From positions 169,704,664 to 169,768,663 of the forward strand of contig CP136066.1 in NCBI GenBank assembly GCA_032622095.1: DNA of 64,000 nucleotides, given 5' to 3'. Shown piece by piece: positions 1 to 11,244 of the stretch (position 1 is its first letter; every line of letters starts with the position of its first letter). The position numbers and the translations under genes are program-made. Below the pieces are notes generated by a model. That model did no database searches. It was not told the DNA's origin and saw only the letters and a program-made list of their open reading frames with translations. The DNA comes from Siphonodentalium dalli (lineage: Eukaryota > Mollusca > Scaphopoda > Gadilida > Siphonodentaliidae).

Positions 1-263
1 GGTGGCCGAAAGAGATATTCTGCGACGATATGGCAAAATCAGAAGTTAAAATCGGGCTCCCCGATGTGCAAAGCGCGTTCTATACAGCCATCATAGGGAT
101 TTTCCTCGGATGTATCTGTTTACTTATAGAAAGAGTCTGGTATAAATTTCGACGAAAAGACGATTCGAAAACCAGGTCGGTTGGGCACAGTCAACAGTTT
201 CCCGCGGAACACAGCGAACAGTTTGACACCACAAACAGCCGACAGTTACCAGACTATATGTAG
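1..263 (+). CDS. 3' terminal coding segment of a membrane protein, probably ionotropic glutamate receptor-like (partial)
   Basis: The frame is open from base 3 to a TAG at 261-263, so this is the end of a longer gene whose upstream exons lie outside the window. The encoded part has a Trp/Cys-containing stretch, then DVQSAFYTAIIGIFLGCICL, a single hydrophobic segment of about 20 residues, then a basic stop-transfer run (ERVWYKFRRKDD). In ionotropic glutamate receptors the last membrane helix M4 follows a Cys-containing ligand-domain end and a conserved Val-x-x-x-Phe-Tyr region, and this segment fits that pattern. The tail after the helix is made of 8-residue units (HSQQFPAE, HSEQFDTT, NSRQLPDY), matching the 24-bp minisatellite downstream. 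The ATG at 30 is internal and not a likely start. Another type-I membrane protein is possible. Confidence 0.45.
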   Translation, partial: WPKEIFCDDMAKSEVKIGLPDVQSAFYTAIIGIFLGCICLLIERVWYKFRRKDDSKTRSVGHSQQFPAEHSEQFDTTNSRQLPDYM

Positions 264-1060
264 CATATAAACGCGGTGCCTCTCGGACTATGTTCTCCTG
301 TTTAATACAGACAATCGTTTCCCGTCGAACAATTACAACAGTTTCCTACTGAGCCCAATAGTTCACCACCGAAGACAATCAACAATTTTGTGCCTATATG
401 TAACACATGTACGCCTTGCCTGGTAGACCACGTTTCCTGCTGAATATCGACAATCGTTTCCTGCTGAATACCGAAAATCGTTTCCTGTCGAACAATAACA
501 GCCGTTTCCTGCTGAGCCGATCGGAGCCAATAGTTTCCCACTGAAGACAGTCAACAATTTCCTGCCTATATGTGTCACATAACGTCGGTGCCTAGTAGAC
601 AAACTTTTCCTCAGACTGAACACCGACAACCATTTCCTACTAAACACATACAACCGTTTCCCATTTAACACATGCAACCATTTCCCATTTAACACATATA
701 ACCGTTTCCCATTTAACACATGCAACCATTTCCCATTTAACACACACCAACCATTTCCCATTTAACACATATAACCATTTCCCATTTAACACATGCAACC
801 ATTTCCCATTTAGCACATGCAACCGTTTCCCATTTAACACATACAACCATTTCACATTTAACACATGCAACCGTTTCCCATTTAACACATGCAACCATTT
901 CCCATTTAACTCATGCAACCGTTTCCCATTTAACACATGCAACCATTTCCCATTTAACACAGCCTATGTATAACACATGTAAACCGTACGTGGTAGATGA
1001 CGCTTTCTATTCTGCACACCAGCAACTGTTTCCGACTGAACACAGCCCAGAGTCTCCTAC
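185..1060. repeat. 24-bp minisatellite, diverged at the edges and homogeneous at about 636-962
   Basis: The core (about 636-962) is roughly 14 head-to-tail copies of a 24-bp unit, ccatttcccatttaacacat followed by a variable 4-base end (gcaa or acaa), with ccgttt/ccattt alternation. Diverged units with the same gtttcc...gaacac rhythm extend left into the coding tail at 185-256 and right to about 1060. Because 24 is a multiple of three, a minus-strand frame across it is open; that ORF is an artefact. The stretch 263-635 holds only diverged units. Confidence 0.85.
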
Positions 1061-1151
1061 TGAAGCCAGTCAATATCTTCCTGTCACATAATACGCAGTG
1101 CATGATATATGTAGACCAAAATCGCCTCTCCCTCGAGCTTCTTACCAGTTA

Positions 1152-1946
1152 GGGTGGATACACACATGCATGTAATCTCTGTAATTATCGTGTATTTGAC
1201 GTTTTACATGGATCATACAGACAATGTAATATGTGTCCACTGACAGCCCAATCATTGCCGACGTGTTGACCGCACTGAATTCTAGTTCCAATTAAGTCGG
1301 AATGTAGAGAACCCGCTATATTGGACCGAGTCGCCAGGCCACTTAAAATAATTGTTCGTGGGATAACCCATATATTTATATATTTAAATGATTACCAGTC
1401 CTCTCTTGATATTTATAGCAGTGGTGGATCAGGATTTCCCAGACGCAGGGGCTATATATCATCCCCGACTTGGGGCTATATATGATCCCGAAAGCTACCA
1501 GGCGGGGGTGGCTAACTGTGAGCTAGTTAAGTAAAACATATTATATTGTACCTTCTTGTCCAGATTATTCCGACCGATACATTCAACTATCCCATAGCGA
1601 TTTGAAGCTTTCGAGACCCCACGCCAAACAAGCATCATGGTCGAACATGTTATATATCAAGCCTGTATATGCCAGACGTGTCGCTTCTGGTGTTCGTGCA
1701 TTAATACCATGACTGATATCACACAGACTTGACTAATTTCCGCATCCGTAAGAGAAGACATGTTTTGGACTGGCCTTAAATGTCCTGATAGCAGACAGTT
1801 TGACTTCGCTTATCACTGCTCACTTGTCTGGCCTGTTAACAATGAACCGCTCGCGCGCAGGTGATTAATGTTGTCAATTATTGGTGTGGCCATGTAAAAT
1901 ACATATATTTTACATACAGAAATTACATGCATGTGTGCATCCACCC
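1152..1946. mobile_element. PIF/Harbinger-type MITE with TTA target duplication
   Basis: The ends are near-perfect inverted repeats: GGGTGGATACACACATGCAT... at 1152, and its reverse complement with one mismatch ending at 1946. TTA flanks the element at 1149-1151 and 1947-1949. A 3-bp TTA/TAA duplication with GGG... termini is the usual signature of PIF/Harbinger elements. The 795-bp interior has no convincing ORF, so this is a non-autonomous copy. Confidence 0.75.
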
Positions 1947-1995
1947 TTAATGACGCTGATGCGTATATTTTAAGTTCAATTGCGTCAGGAATAAC

Positions 1996-2571
1996 CAGGG
2001 TCCGCGCTGGACCTAAGTTTATATTTGCCAAATGAAAATAATTTTTGTCAAATGATTTTAGCATTTGCCAACAGTTTCTGCTGTCCATGATAGTATCATT
2101 TTCTGCAACCCTAAGTCTTACGTTTCGACACAAACGGTTTGAACGACTTTTGATATCGATAGGAAAGCAGTTAGTTAATAATTAATTATACTCACATCTC
2201 TATTGTGGTTTATCATACAACAATAAGCCAATAACCGAACAATAAAATGGTAGAAGGGTTGCTTCATCAGAAGGGCACACCACAGGAGAATTAGCTTGTA
2301 AACACCACCGCGACACACAATACTAGTAATCCATCCATCGGTACTAATGCTATGATATTAACTGCATCTTAATAGAGGTGTTAGCTTTTCCTAAACCTTA
2401 TAAAACACCACTAATATAATTATGTTGTAAGAGTTTCCTGAAATGAATGGTATTGATGACCATTTTTTTTAACTTTCTTGAGGAAGTAAAAAGCGACTTG
2501 CCAAATATTTTTTGCCAAATGTTAATTATTTTTGCCATTGTCAAATTTGGCAAGTGGCAGCGCGAACCCTG
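1996..2571. mobile_element. hAT-type MITE with imperfect 8-bp target duplication
   Basis: The left end reads CAGGGTCCGCGCTGG and the right end is the reverse complement of CAGGGTTCGCGCTGCC. Flanking octamers are ggaataac (1988-1995) and ggtataac (2572-2579), a 7/8 match. CAGGG termini with 8-bp duplications point to the hAT superfamily. The 576-bp interior is AT-rich, repeats tttgccaaatg-like words, and has no transposase. Confidence 0.65.
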
Positions 2572-2579
2572 GGTATAAC

Positions 2580-3910
2580 ACGTCTGCATGAACCTAGCTT
2601 TTTGAAGGGCTATGTCTTCAATCGTCCCAAACATACACCAGGGAATCCCATTACTTAAAAAAAATATTATGTCAGGGTCAGTACAACTCAGCCGAATCCA
2701 ATCCGAAAATTAAATATAGTCAGGTGGAATTTTTAAGCGAAGCTATGTAGTGACGTCATACTCTATGCGTCATAATAATATTGCACGCCTTGGAGTTGAA
2801 TGTGCCAACATGGTGGTCCGTCCGAGGAGAGGAATAATTCCCGAGCCGGAGGCGATCGCGGGGACTATTTCTCCACCGAGGACATCTATTTTTGGCACAG
2901 TCAACGACAAGCTGTGTAATATTTATTGTATTTTATCGAACTTTCTCCATGCTGTCCCAGATCCTATAATGTCAAAATATCATACGGAAAACAAACTTAA
3001 ATTCGTTTAGAAAATGTAGCATAACTATGGAATTGACAAAATTAATAACATCAAAGCGATGTTGTGATCAGCGCAGACAAAGCACATGATATATCATGTC
3101 GTCAAACATTGGAAACATTACAAATAACATAAATAATTTGCTTATTTATTGTGCTCTTGTGGTCGATTCCAAAGACATTTCGGAAAAAAAATATTGAAAT
3201 TTTTTAGCAAGACGCGGTGGTGATTTCCCCGGAATATAATGGGGCGATTAGTTGCCCATTGTCGCTAGATCACAAGTCATTCCAAGACGCCTCAATGGAT
3301 GGACCTAACCTTTTGTAATTGGTGTCAGATCATCATTCTTCCAGCACAAAACAAACTATATACTTCCTTAGTAATTTTGTATACATATTTCGTCAACGAA
3401 AGAGCGAATTGTTCTCATGATACATTTAGTTATACATGTTTTATCATAATCAATGAGGTTGTACGCAACGACGTCTTCTGTTTTTGTTCATGTGTACAGA
3501 TGTTCACGTATGTTTAATTCATATGAATCACGTGTTTTTGCAGAATAATAAAATGCATTTTAATGAATAAAGAGCTGTTTAAATAGACCGTGCCCGCCAA
3601 ACTCAGCCATGCTCTGCACAATACACATGTACAACGCTCTAACGCGCTAGATATTGTTTATTTAGAACTTGCCTAATCAAGAGCGTGGTACACCTATCTC
3701 CTCGACATGCAGCAATATTGGTAGGCTGCTAACAGATCGCCACAACTGACAAAACGGATAGTCAACGATGCATGGACAATTCTGACCATTGTAAAATTGG
3801 TGGCATTATAAGATATAGATACTTAATGACGGTCATTTTTTACCATCTACAGATACTTAAATGCAGATAGTATGCACCCAACCAGCCCACCATTACGTTA
3901 CATACATAGA
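2580..3910. other. No recognisable gene
   Basis: AT-rich unique-looking sequence. Short ORFs (for example 2750-3010 and 3299-3517, plus) show no recognisable domain and are treated as chance. Confidence 0.5.
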
Positions 3911-3911
3911 G

Positions 3912-4026
3912 AGTAATCAATTGGTTCCGAGAATTACGTTAACTAATTCAGGAGAGGCGAGAGAAGTCGGTAAGAAACAAGGGCGCGTTAGCCTCTCGGC
4001 TCTCGTGAATTATTAACTGATTACCA
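3912..4026. repeat. Imperfect inverted repeat (foldback)
   Basis: taatcaattgg...taactaattcaggagaggcgagag is matched, reversed and complemented, by cctctcggctctcgtgaattattaactgattacc. The arms are about 45 bp with several mismatches around a short loop. It is probably a foldback MITE remnant. Confidence 0.5.
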
Positions 4027-4503
4027 TATTTATTACATTTCTACATCAATTTGGATCGCCAGATATGATAACAACAAACATAATTAATGCTTGAAAGTCC
4101 TGATGTGGAGAATGATCAACCATCAAAAATTCAGTCTAGATCAGTAAGCGACGCGACGTCAGTGACGTCACGGGAAATGACATAATTCACTAGTGACATT
4201 ACCATTTTAAATTAACAGCGTTTTCAATGGAAATCGCGCATAGGAGTGTAATAAATATAAAATAAAACTTAATAATTACTGTATATCTCTGTTATTTAGT
4301 CAATATAAATTATCCTAAAAAAAATCTTGAAAAGAAACGTTTTTTCTTAAAGGCACAGGCGGCGTTCGTTGCAGAAATATTCATATTTGTTCAAATCGCC
4401 ATAACAGAAGGAATATTAAAATATATATAGTTTTGTTCATATGCCAAATATAATCAGCACGTAAATAGTATCTGGTCGTCAATACGTACGATGGTGTACG
4501 TAA

Positions 4504-5775
4504 GGGTACGTTCATACGCTGGCAATATTGCACTGCAAACTGCAAAAATGCCAGCTGCAAAGGTTGTTTTGTTTTGTTAGCTGGCATTTTTGCCAGCTAC
4601 CGACGAGCTCGTGCTGTGTCGTGGCTGGTCGTCAACAATCAACGGTGGTATATGATAACGGGTGTATACCTCTCTGCCGGTGGCCACAACACAAGGCCAC
4701 TAACAATATTTGATTGTGTCTGTACCGTCCTTGATACTATCGAATGGGATCGGGGTGTGTTCTCTGTTATTCTCATGCACATGTCCATAATTATACATGT
4801 GCATCTCCGTTATATGAGGATATGATGATATGGCGTGATACAAATAGTACCAAAAGTGATGCTTCCCGAGTCATAAATGTGGGAGCTATTGGGGAGGTGG
4901 TGGCAGGACTCACTATGAGTATCCATGCATTGTTTCAAATGTGCTTACTTCAGTGTACAAATTCTCAATTGTTATCGAAATGGTCATGTATCGATCAGAA
5001 TGGCACATTGAGATATCACTCAATTCAGATCAAGCTGGGGTTCGAATACGTGCCAACACCATCTACCAAGACTGCGATATCGATGTAATTGTAGTGGTTT
5101 AAAGGTGACTGGTTGTGTCGTCGTGGTGGTGGGGTGTGGTCTAACAGTAGGGATAATGGGATGTTAGTCTTTGGCATTGATAAAGCATATATGGGCGTAT
5201 ATTATTATTCATGCCATTTGAATAACAATATATTGAGTGCTTTTGATTAACTTGTATTACTATTTATTTGATTTCTTTGTTTTGTTTAACATAAGCACCA
5301 CGTCCCCTCCCCTGTTTTTCTTAACTTATTGTTTTGCTTAACATGAAGACCAACGAGTATGTGACTAAAATTATTGGAATGACAAGTTTGGAGTTTGGTA
5401 TGATACCCGGGAAGATTTGAATTCGTCGGTTATCTTCGTTGAGCCAAGTGCGGACGCACCATCTCCTGTCTAGGTGACGTTTGTTGTACTCATATATGAG
5501 CAGCATCCCATCGAGAGAGCTGGCCGTGGCGATATCACATTCCGACATGTCAAGTGACATTATTTTGACTGGCCTAAGAATACCAACACGCACCGTGTTC
5601 TGATATATTGCAAACAGCTCACCAATCACGCAAAACGGCTGTCGTTCATTGATCACTACTTACGCTGATTTGTTGACAGCGGGCAGAAATTAATCCGTTT
5701 TGGCAATTTTGCAGCTGGCATTTTTGCAGTTTGCAGTGCAATATTGCCAGCGTATGAACAAGAGCCTGCTCGTGT
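4504..5775. mobile_element. Decayed PIF/Harbinger DNA transposon with about 50-bp terminal inverted repeats
   Basis: gttcatacgctggcaatatt... at 4510 through about 4557 is repeated inverted at about 5710-5759, with roughly 47 bp almost identical. Left flanking bases ggg suggest a GGG-type Harbinger terminus at 4504; the right outer end has diverged and no target duplication is clear. The interior carries a minus-strand transposase N-terminal relic (5321-5656) and plus-strand ORFs without recognisable domains. Confidence 0.65.
5321..5656 (-). pseudogene. N-terminal relic of a PIF/Harbinger (HARBI1-like) transposase
   Basis: The 111-residue frame contains LDRRWCVRTWLNEDNRR. That resembles the Arg-Arg-Trp-x-Val-Arg-Pro-Trp-Leu signature near the N-terminus of Harbinger transposases, where an Arg-rich helix precedes the DDE domain. 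Nothing like the catalytic DDE region follows before the element ends, so it is truncated. The assignment rests on this short motif plus the inverted-repeat context. Confidence 0.45.
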
Positions 5776-6600
5776 TACAGAAGTTTTGCTTCTGTTTACA
5801 CAACACTGCTCAATTCTATTGGTTAATCACACAAACATGATATAAACGCTCTTTATTATTTCCATATCAGGAAAACAGTAACAAATAACGCTCTTTATGT
5901 TTACCATATCCGGATATAAACAAAAGCCAGGTTCTGTAACGTTTTTTGCTTTTGTTTACATAACAAAGGAAAACATTTGACAATAACATACTGTTTATGC
6001 CATATTTCTGATTGGTATAAGAACAAGGTCTGTCTATATTTTACTATTCTTTCTATTTATGGCGGTTTTTTGCAGAAGTGAATATTTTAACAGCATACCC
6101 ACCGCCAACGCCGCCCGTATCTTTAAAGGCCCGCTTAATTTTCGAACTCCCAGATCGCATTGTATAAAATATATATGCCATAGTATATACCATTCGAAAG
6201 AGGAAGCTTCAAAAGCTTACCAACTTATCCGGTGTAATACACTGTAAACATATTGTTTTTGTTAAGGTACCGACGTATTTTTTTGTGCTTAAGTTTACGC
6301 AAAGTCTGGTATATTTAATTGAAGGGGAACAACTCTATATCTTAGTTTGAACTGTTTTTGCATTCTTGGAGCGAGACGGGGGAAATGTTTCTATGATTTC
6401 AGCTATTATCTATTATTCTATTTGCACTTTCTGAAACACATGCATACGTTCCAAATGGTGATGAACTATAGTATTTTAATCATATTTTATATCATAGATA
6501 GCTATTAAAACCGTATGTCAAGGCACTACAAAAAATAATCAGTGACTCGAAAATTACGCGGGCCTTTAAATGTTTTTTTTTATTATTTGCTATATCTCCG
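5776..6600. other. Non-coding, with a two-unit direct repeat
   Basis: Two diverged units share gttttgcttctgtttacaca followed by aacgctctttat (about 5780-5860 and 5890-5970). No gene was seen. A tatatctccgttatt word near 6590 also occurs near 4280 and 59360, suggesting shared repeat fragments. Confidence 0.4.
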
Positions 6601-6627
6601 TTATTTTGTTAATATAACCATCATGCT

Positions 6628-7975
6628 GTGCTCGTTGTCAGTTCAGTATTACGGTTTATATATCGTAATGGTGCTCTGGATTGGCGTATACGGTGTACAA
6701 TTAAGTCTCTATATATAATTGCTAAGCGATTCAATCCATTATGGAGAGATGTCTCATTAGCTTATGCTACATTATCCACAGACCCCAACACAGAAGTAGA
6801 ATATAAGAAACATCCACTCTTCCATAACTTACACATTCAGAGAGAAAAAAACCCTTTAATTTTTAAAAGCTGGATAGAAAAACATATACTACATATTCCT
6901 TTAAATTGGAAAAAAAAGAAATAAAGGCCTCACAAACAAAAATTGACGAAAAGCTCTAGAATTGATTTGGTAGAAAATATAATTCATGAAACGAATTTGA
7001 ACAACCGTCTAGCTGTACTGGAAAATTGTAACTATTGTCATTCCAAATAAGCCATGCGCGCAGGTAGGATGTGAGCATAAACTAACACTATAATCAAATG
7101 AAATTCGCTGGAATTCAATATATAAGCAAACATTTAAAACAATATAAAAACACGAAATTGCAAGCCTTCCAATTCCAAATAAATCACAACACTTTAGTCA
7201 CAAATGTCTTCCTTGAAAAATGTAAGATTATAACATCAAAATTGTGCACACTCTGTGGAAAGGAACATGAAACTATAGAACATTTGTTGGTTACCTATCA
7301 TCAGAGCAAAACTCTTTGGGAAGAAATTTCAAAAACAATGTATACCAAATGTCACATGAAAATTCCAACAAACATTGAAGAATTAATTTTCGGAATAGAC
7401 TCAGACTTTGTTATGAGCACACTTGCAATTAACAATATAATACTATTAAAGAAACGATATATTTATGTGACAAGGTGCAATAAGCAAAATCTATGCTAAC
7501 AAATGGCAATACAATTTGTTATACAAGAATACAATCTAGAAAAGCAGGCATTAAAATGGACTCAATGAACTAATAAAGCCTTTGATAATAAGTGGAACAG
7601 TGTCCTCAATTTAATTAACGACACTTGACCGGAAATTATTCTGGTCAAAAACTTTAATTAAATTGATAAAAAAAATAAAATTAATTTTCAATTTTTAGAC
7701 CAACCCTACAGTATCACAAAAAATGAATTATAATAAGAATAATTGTCGAAATGACCCATTAGCAAGAATAAATGCTATATATAATTGAATAAGAAAGAAC
7801 AAGAAAAAGGATAAGTTTCAAAAACGGAGGTTATTCAAACGTGCATGTGATAATAGGTATGTTGTTATAAAAAAATATTTTTTTCGTTTTTAATGTATAT
7901 TTATTATGTACAACTTTAATATGTAATGGAGACAGACTGTATGAAAATAAAAATAAATTATAAATGCTATATGCT
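6628..7975 (+). pseudogene. 3' relic of a non-LTR retrotransposon (LINE) ORF2, C-terminal zinc-knuckle region
   Basis: Two plus-strand frames (6628-6924 and 7098-7499) together read like the end of an L1/Tx1-type ORF2. The first has SLAYATLSTDPNTEVEYKKHPLFHN-type sequence as found after the reverse transcriptase. The second has LQAFQFQINHNTLVTNVFL, then C-x2-C (LCTLCGKEHETIEHLL) and a following LW, the zf-RVT-like domain of LINE ORF2 proteins. The frames are separated by stops, and the Cys expected after HLL is Tyr. The 3' part, about 7500-7975, is AT-rich and ends in a poorly conserved A-rich tail. The copy is 5'-truncated and dead. Confidence 0.65.
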
Positions 7976-8690
7976 ATATGATCGGGTGCAAAATACGACA
8001 GTCAGAAAAAGCGATGTTTTGTAAAGTTTGCTTGAACCGTTATACGTAATTTGTTTGCAGGCTCATGCAGTGTTGGTCTCTCAAGACAGATTGTGGTGCG
8101 TTTACATAAATGTGTGTAGTCTTGTTTCACTGATTACTGTGATCACAACATGATTACCGACAGTGTACGCGCGTTCGTCAGTATTCTGGTAATGGATAAT
8201 TCACTATACGAGTTATCGTCATTTTAGGCCAGGCAAAAAAAAGTTCACTGTCAGCATATCAAAGCGATTTGATCTCTGCCACACAGGGACGTGCCTATAG
8301 GATATTCGTGGGGCAACCACATTAGATAATCTTGACTTTCCAACTGCACCCCCCCCCCCTTGAACCAGACTTATCAATAATTCCATTTTAGTTTCGATTT
8401 TCCCCAACTTTTCCCTCACAGGCCTGAGTGGAAGCGGTTTCCGTATCCTATTATGAACGTATAAGTAGTCATGTGGTCACGAACCAGAGAGAGGTACACA
8501 ATTAACTAGGTGAACCATGGGTCTGCACGCCCAGTGTAACAACATTGGAGATCTGAACCGGGACATTGCCAAGATCCTAACATCTAGTGGTCTAATGCGT
8601 TTCTGTGTTATTTTAAACTGGTGTCTCGATCCCTTATCTATTGCTAATAAAATATGTTAAAACCAAATTCAGAATCAAGGTCATCTAGGT
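7976..8690. other. No gene; C-rich homopolymer at about 8349
   Basis: Unremarkable AT-rich sequence. The run of C near 8349-8360 and gggacgtgcctataggatat (read on plus around 8286) resemble the edge of the C-run-containing repeat described at 8740-9050. Confidence 0.35.
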
Positions 8691-8739
8691 GTGAGCATTT
8701 TGAAATATGAACATGAAAATCGCAAAATTCTAGCATCCA

Positions 8740-9050
8740 CATTGCCCTCTAGTGTTCCTAGCGTTGGAAATTTCAAACCTGACACCCCCATCTAAGGTTG
8801 AGACATTTCTAACTTATGTCTATTTCAGTCAAATATTTTACCAAAAGAAGAAAAGTATGCAAATTACAAAAACAGCTCCAACCTACTGGTGCTGTGAAAT
8901 TTTCAACAAATGTTGTGTCAGATATATATGGGGCATTTCCAACGGTTAAAAATATTTACCAAAGTTGGGGGTTCATGAGATGCGCCCCCCCCCCCCAACA
9001 TGTCACCACGTCTCTGATATCCCCAGAAAGTGATACGCAGCATCTCCGCT
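8740..9050. repeat. Dispersed repeat with internal C/G homopolymer (family C), copy 1
   Basis: Contains ggaaatttcaaac, acaaatgttgtgtcagatat, ccaaagttgggggt and a run of about 14 C (near 8982), then accacgtctctgatatcccc. The same word order occurs inverted at 26440-26790 and in part at 11395-11545 and 63600-63700. Confidence 0.6.
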
Positions 9051-9093
9051 GCAAGCGCAGCGATTTTATTATCCAAACAAAATAAAAACATTA

Positions 9094-10010
9094 CTAACAT
9101 TTCCAGGAATCAGGAACTCCGCTTGAAAGCGGTCTTGGGTCTTTAATCCAGTCTAACGCTTGAGACATGGACAACAGCCACGTGTCATTTCTCTGAGCCA
9201 ATTCTGCGAGGAATTCAGACAGCGCCTCAAATGATTCGGAAAAATTTAAAAACCACGTGGCATGAATTGCGAGTGTCAGAGGTGCCTTGTCGTTAATAAA
9301 ATGCCGGTTGAAATTCGCTCGTAAATATTGCTTGATGATTTCCTTGTTATTGGTAACATTACAATTGTCCGGCATTCGACACCCTCGTGACCCATCCCAC
9401 CATACAGCCAATGGGAATTGCCAAATTTCAGGAAAGGAACCCGTGGGACAATTCAACCAATCGCAGTTAGTGGGGAAGACCTGGTATTTCATGTTATATG
9501 GCCACGAATAAGTGTCCGTAGGCATCGACGAATCGAATTTGAAGTTGTAATCTTCCAACATCCTGTACATGTTGTTTCCGCCGACTCTGAGATATGGAAC
9601 CCGAATTCCTCGGATCGCTCTGAGAGGAATATCAGCGTTGATTACGATCCTGTTGCGCATGCCCACGAATTCTTCGACGTATTCGCTATAACTTGCCGTC
9701 TGCCACCACTCATTCGGGATTCTGTGCGATATGCTGTGAGAAGCCAATTCGTGTCCCATGTCGTAAACTTCTTTCACTAAACTAAAATCATTGGTGTCAC
9801 CGGACACGAAGAATGTATATTTAGAGTTACAACCGTTCGGGTTTTTGAATCCATCGAGACTTCTGTAATAATTAGCAAATCCAGAGTTCATTCCATCATC
9901 GAACGAAAAGAAGACGATCATTGGTGTTTGGCTGTATGGGATGTTTCCTGGAATTCCAGAATCAGCGCACAGGCAGTCTGGCAGCCTGCAATTTGCTGGA
10001 GTACACCAAA
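9094..10010 (-). CDS. Chitin deacetylase-like gene 1, terminal CE4 exon (upstream exons not found)
   Basis: The exon starts after a gttatttcag acceptor (AG at 10012-10011), in the same phase as gene 2, and ends at TAG 9096-9094. It encodes the whole polysaccharide deacetylase (CE4) domain: FFSFDDG (catalytic base and metal Asp), TFFVSG, HELASHSISHR (two metal-binding His), RVPYLRVGGN, FDSSMPTDTYSWPY and LTLAIHATWF. These follow the family order of animal chitin deacetylases, which remove acetyl groups from chitin outside the cell. The frame is intact to GVPDSWKC. No CBM14 or signal-peptide exon was recognised up to 15 kb, so this may be a real gene with distant exons or an orphan duplicated exon. 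It is close to gene 2 at 44828-45744, and a MITE lies 35 bp inside the intron in both. Confidence 0.85.
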
Positions 10011-10044
10011 CTGAAATAACAATTATGGTGAAATTAACGAAAGG

Positions 10045-10290
10045 TTAAAGATGCATTATCCGAATTAACGCTCCCAAATTACTATTTCTTTGACTTTGGG
10101 TGTAAACAAAATATGATTCGATTTGAGGAACTCACCCATCAAAGCTCAGAGTGATCAGATGTCGATTTTCGAAATTCCTTATTTCCCGAGAGATATATTT
10201 TTGGCGGCCTGGCAAATATTCCTTAAGTCGACCGTCTGGGACGAAATTGCGCATGAAGATGGATAGCTCTAAAATCAAGTGGCTATGTGT
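10045..10290. mobile_element. TTAA-type MITE, family M1, truncated copy
   Basis: Begins at TTAA (10045) with ttaaagatgcattatccgaa and continues like the other M1 copies to about 10290, then stops short. It lies in the intron 35 bp from the CE4 exon acceptor. Confidence 0.7.
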
Positions 10291-10703
10291 GTTTGTCCTA
10301 CCAGGATTCTATCACTTCAGTCGGTTCTCTTAACAAGGGTAAATAAATTATTGTTTCATTAGCGCCTGTTTGTTGTACTTGTCCTAAGATGAAGCACATC
10401 CCAGATGCACATAGTATACGGACACCCCAAAGTTGACGAATTAACCATCATAGCACTCTTTTAGAATGAATCAAAGTTTAACTTATGCACACACTGCCAA
10501 CCATATATAAATGTAACTTCTAAATATTCTGATTCAAAATCAAACCCAGCGTCGAACAAATCGTTAATATACCGCCCATGTTTCCTATGACATACATGGA
10601 ACACAATGTACGGGTCCCATATAAAACCGTGCCATTTTCATTCATCGCACTACATGGGATCGGAAACGGAATGTCCGCCAAAAGGTTTATTAACATGAAA
10701 CTG

Positions 10704-11163
10704 TTAAAGATGCATAATCCGATTAAGCGCCCCTCAATTACTATTTATTTGGATTCGGGGGGATAAACAATATTTGATTCGAGTCGAGGTACCCACCTAT
10801 CAAAGCTCAGAGTTATTAGATATATATTTTTGAAATCTAGTATTTTTCACCATCGTGAATTACTAGTGACCCAGTAAACTGTCTACGAGCCGACAGTCTC
10901 GGACCAAATTGCGGATGAAGATGGATCATGGATAACTCTAAAATCAAGAGGCTTTCTGTCAATAATAAGGTCAAATTTCTTCGAAAACATGTTGATAAAT
11001 AACACACTTCGGGCAATTTGATAGTATAGTTGAGAGTTGTTAGCATTATTGTTGGGCAATTTATCGATTCTGATAACTGAAGCGGTATTTCTATAAATTT
11101 TGTTGTTGTTGTTGTTGGAATCTGATTATATGGGGACCATCGAATCGGATTGAGTACCTTTAA
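10704..11163. mobile_element. TTAA-type MITE, family M1, full-length copy (460 bp)
   Basis: Starts TTAAAGATGCATAATCCGAT and ends with the reverse complement of TTAAAGGTACTCAATCCGAT. That gives about 20-bp imperfect terminal inverted repeats with TTAA at both edges, as expected of piggyBac-type non-autonomous elements. Inside are a (GTT)n run at 11099-11116 and no ORF. Related copies: 10045, 25665, about 45768 and about 57708. Confidence 0.75.
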
Positions 11164-11244
11164 ACTATACTGCACGCATTGTTTTCTCTTCGTTTTATTC
11201 GCCAAAAGTAAGTAATACCATAAAATATTCAGACCAAGCAAGCT

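Noticed and set aside
302-960. Minus-strand ORFs with NGKWLHVL repeats near the start
   Set aside because: They are translations of the 24-bp satellite on the wrong strand; there is no start or domain.
4504-5775. 3-bp target duplication for this Harbinger element
   Set aside because: taa on the left has no counterpart at the diverged right end, so none is claimed.
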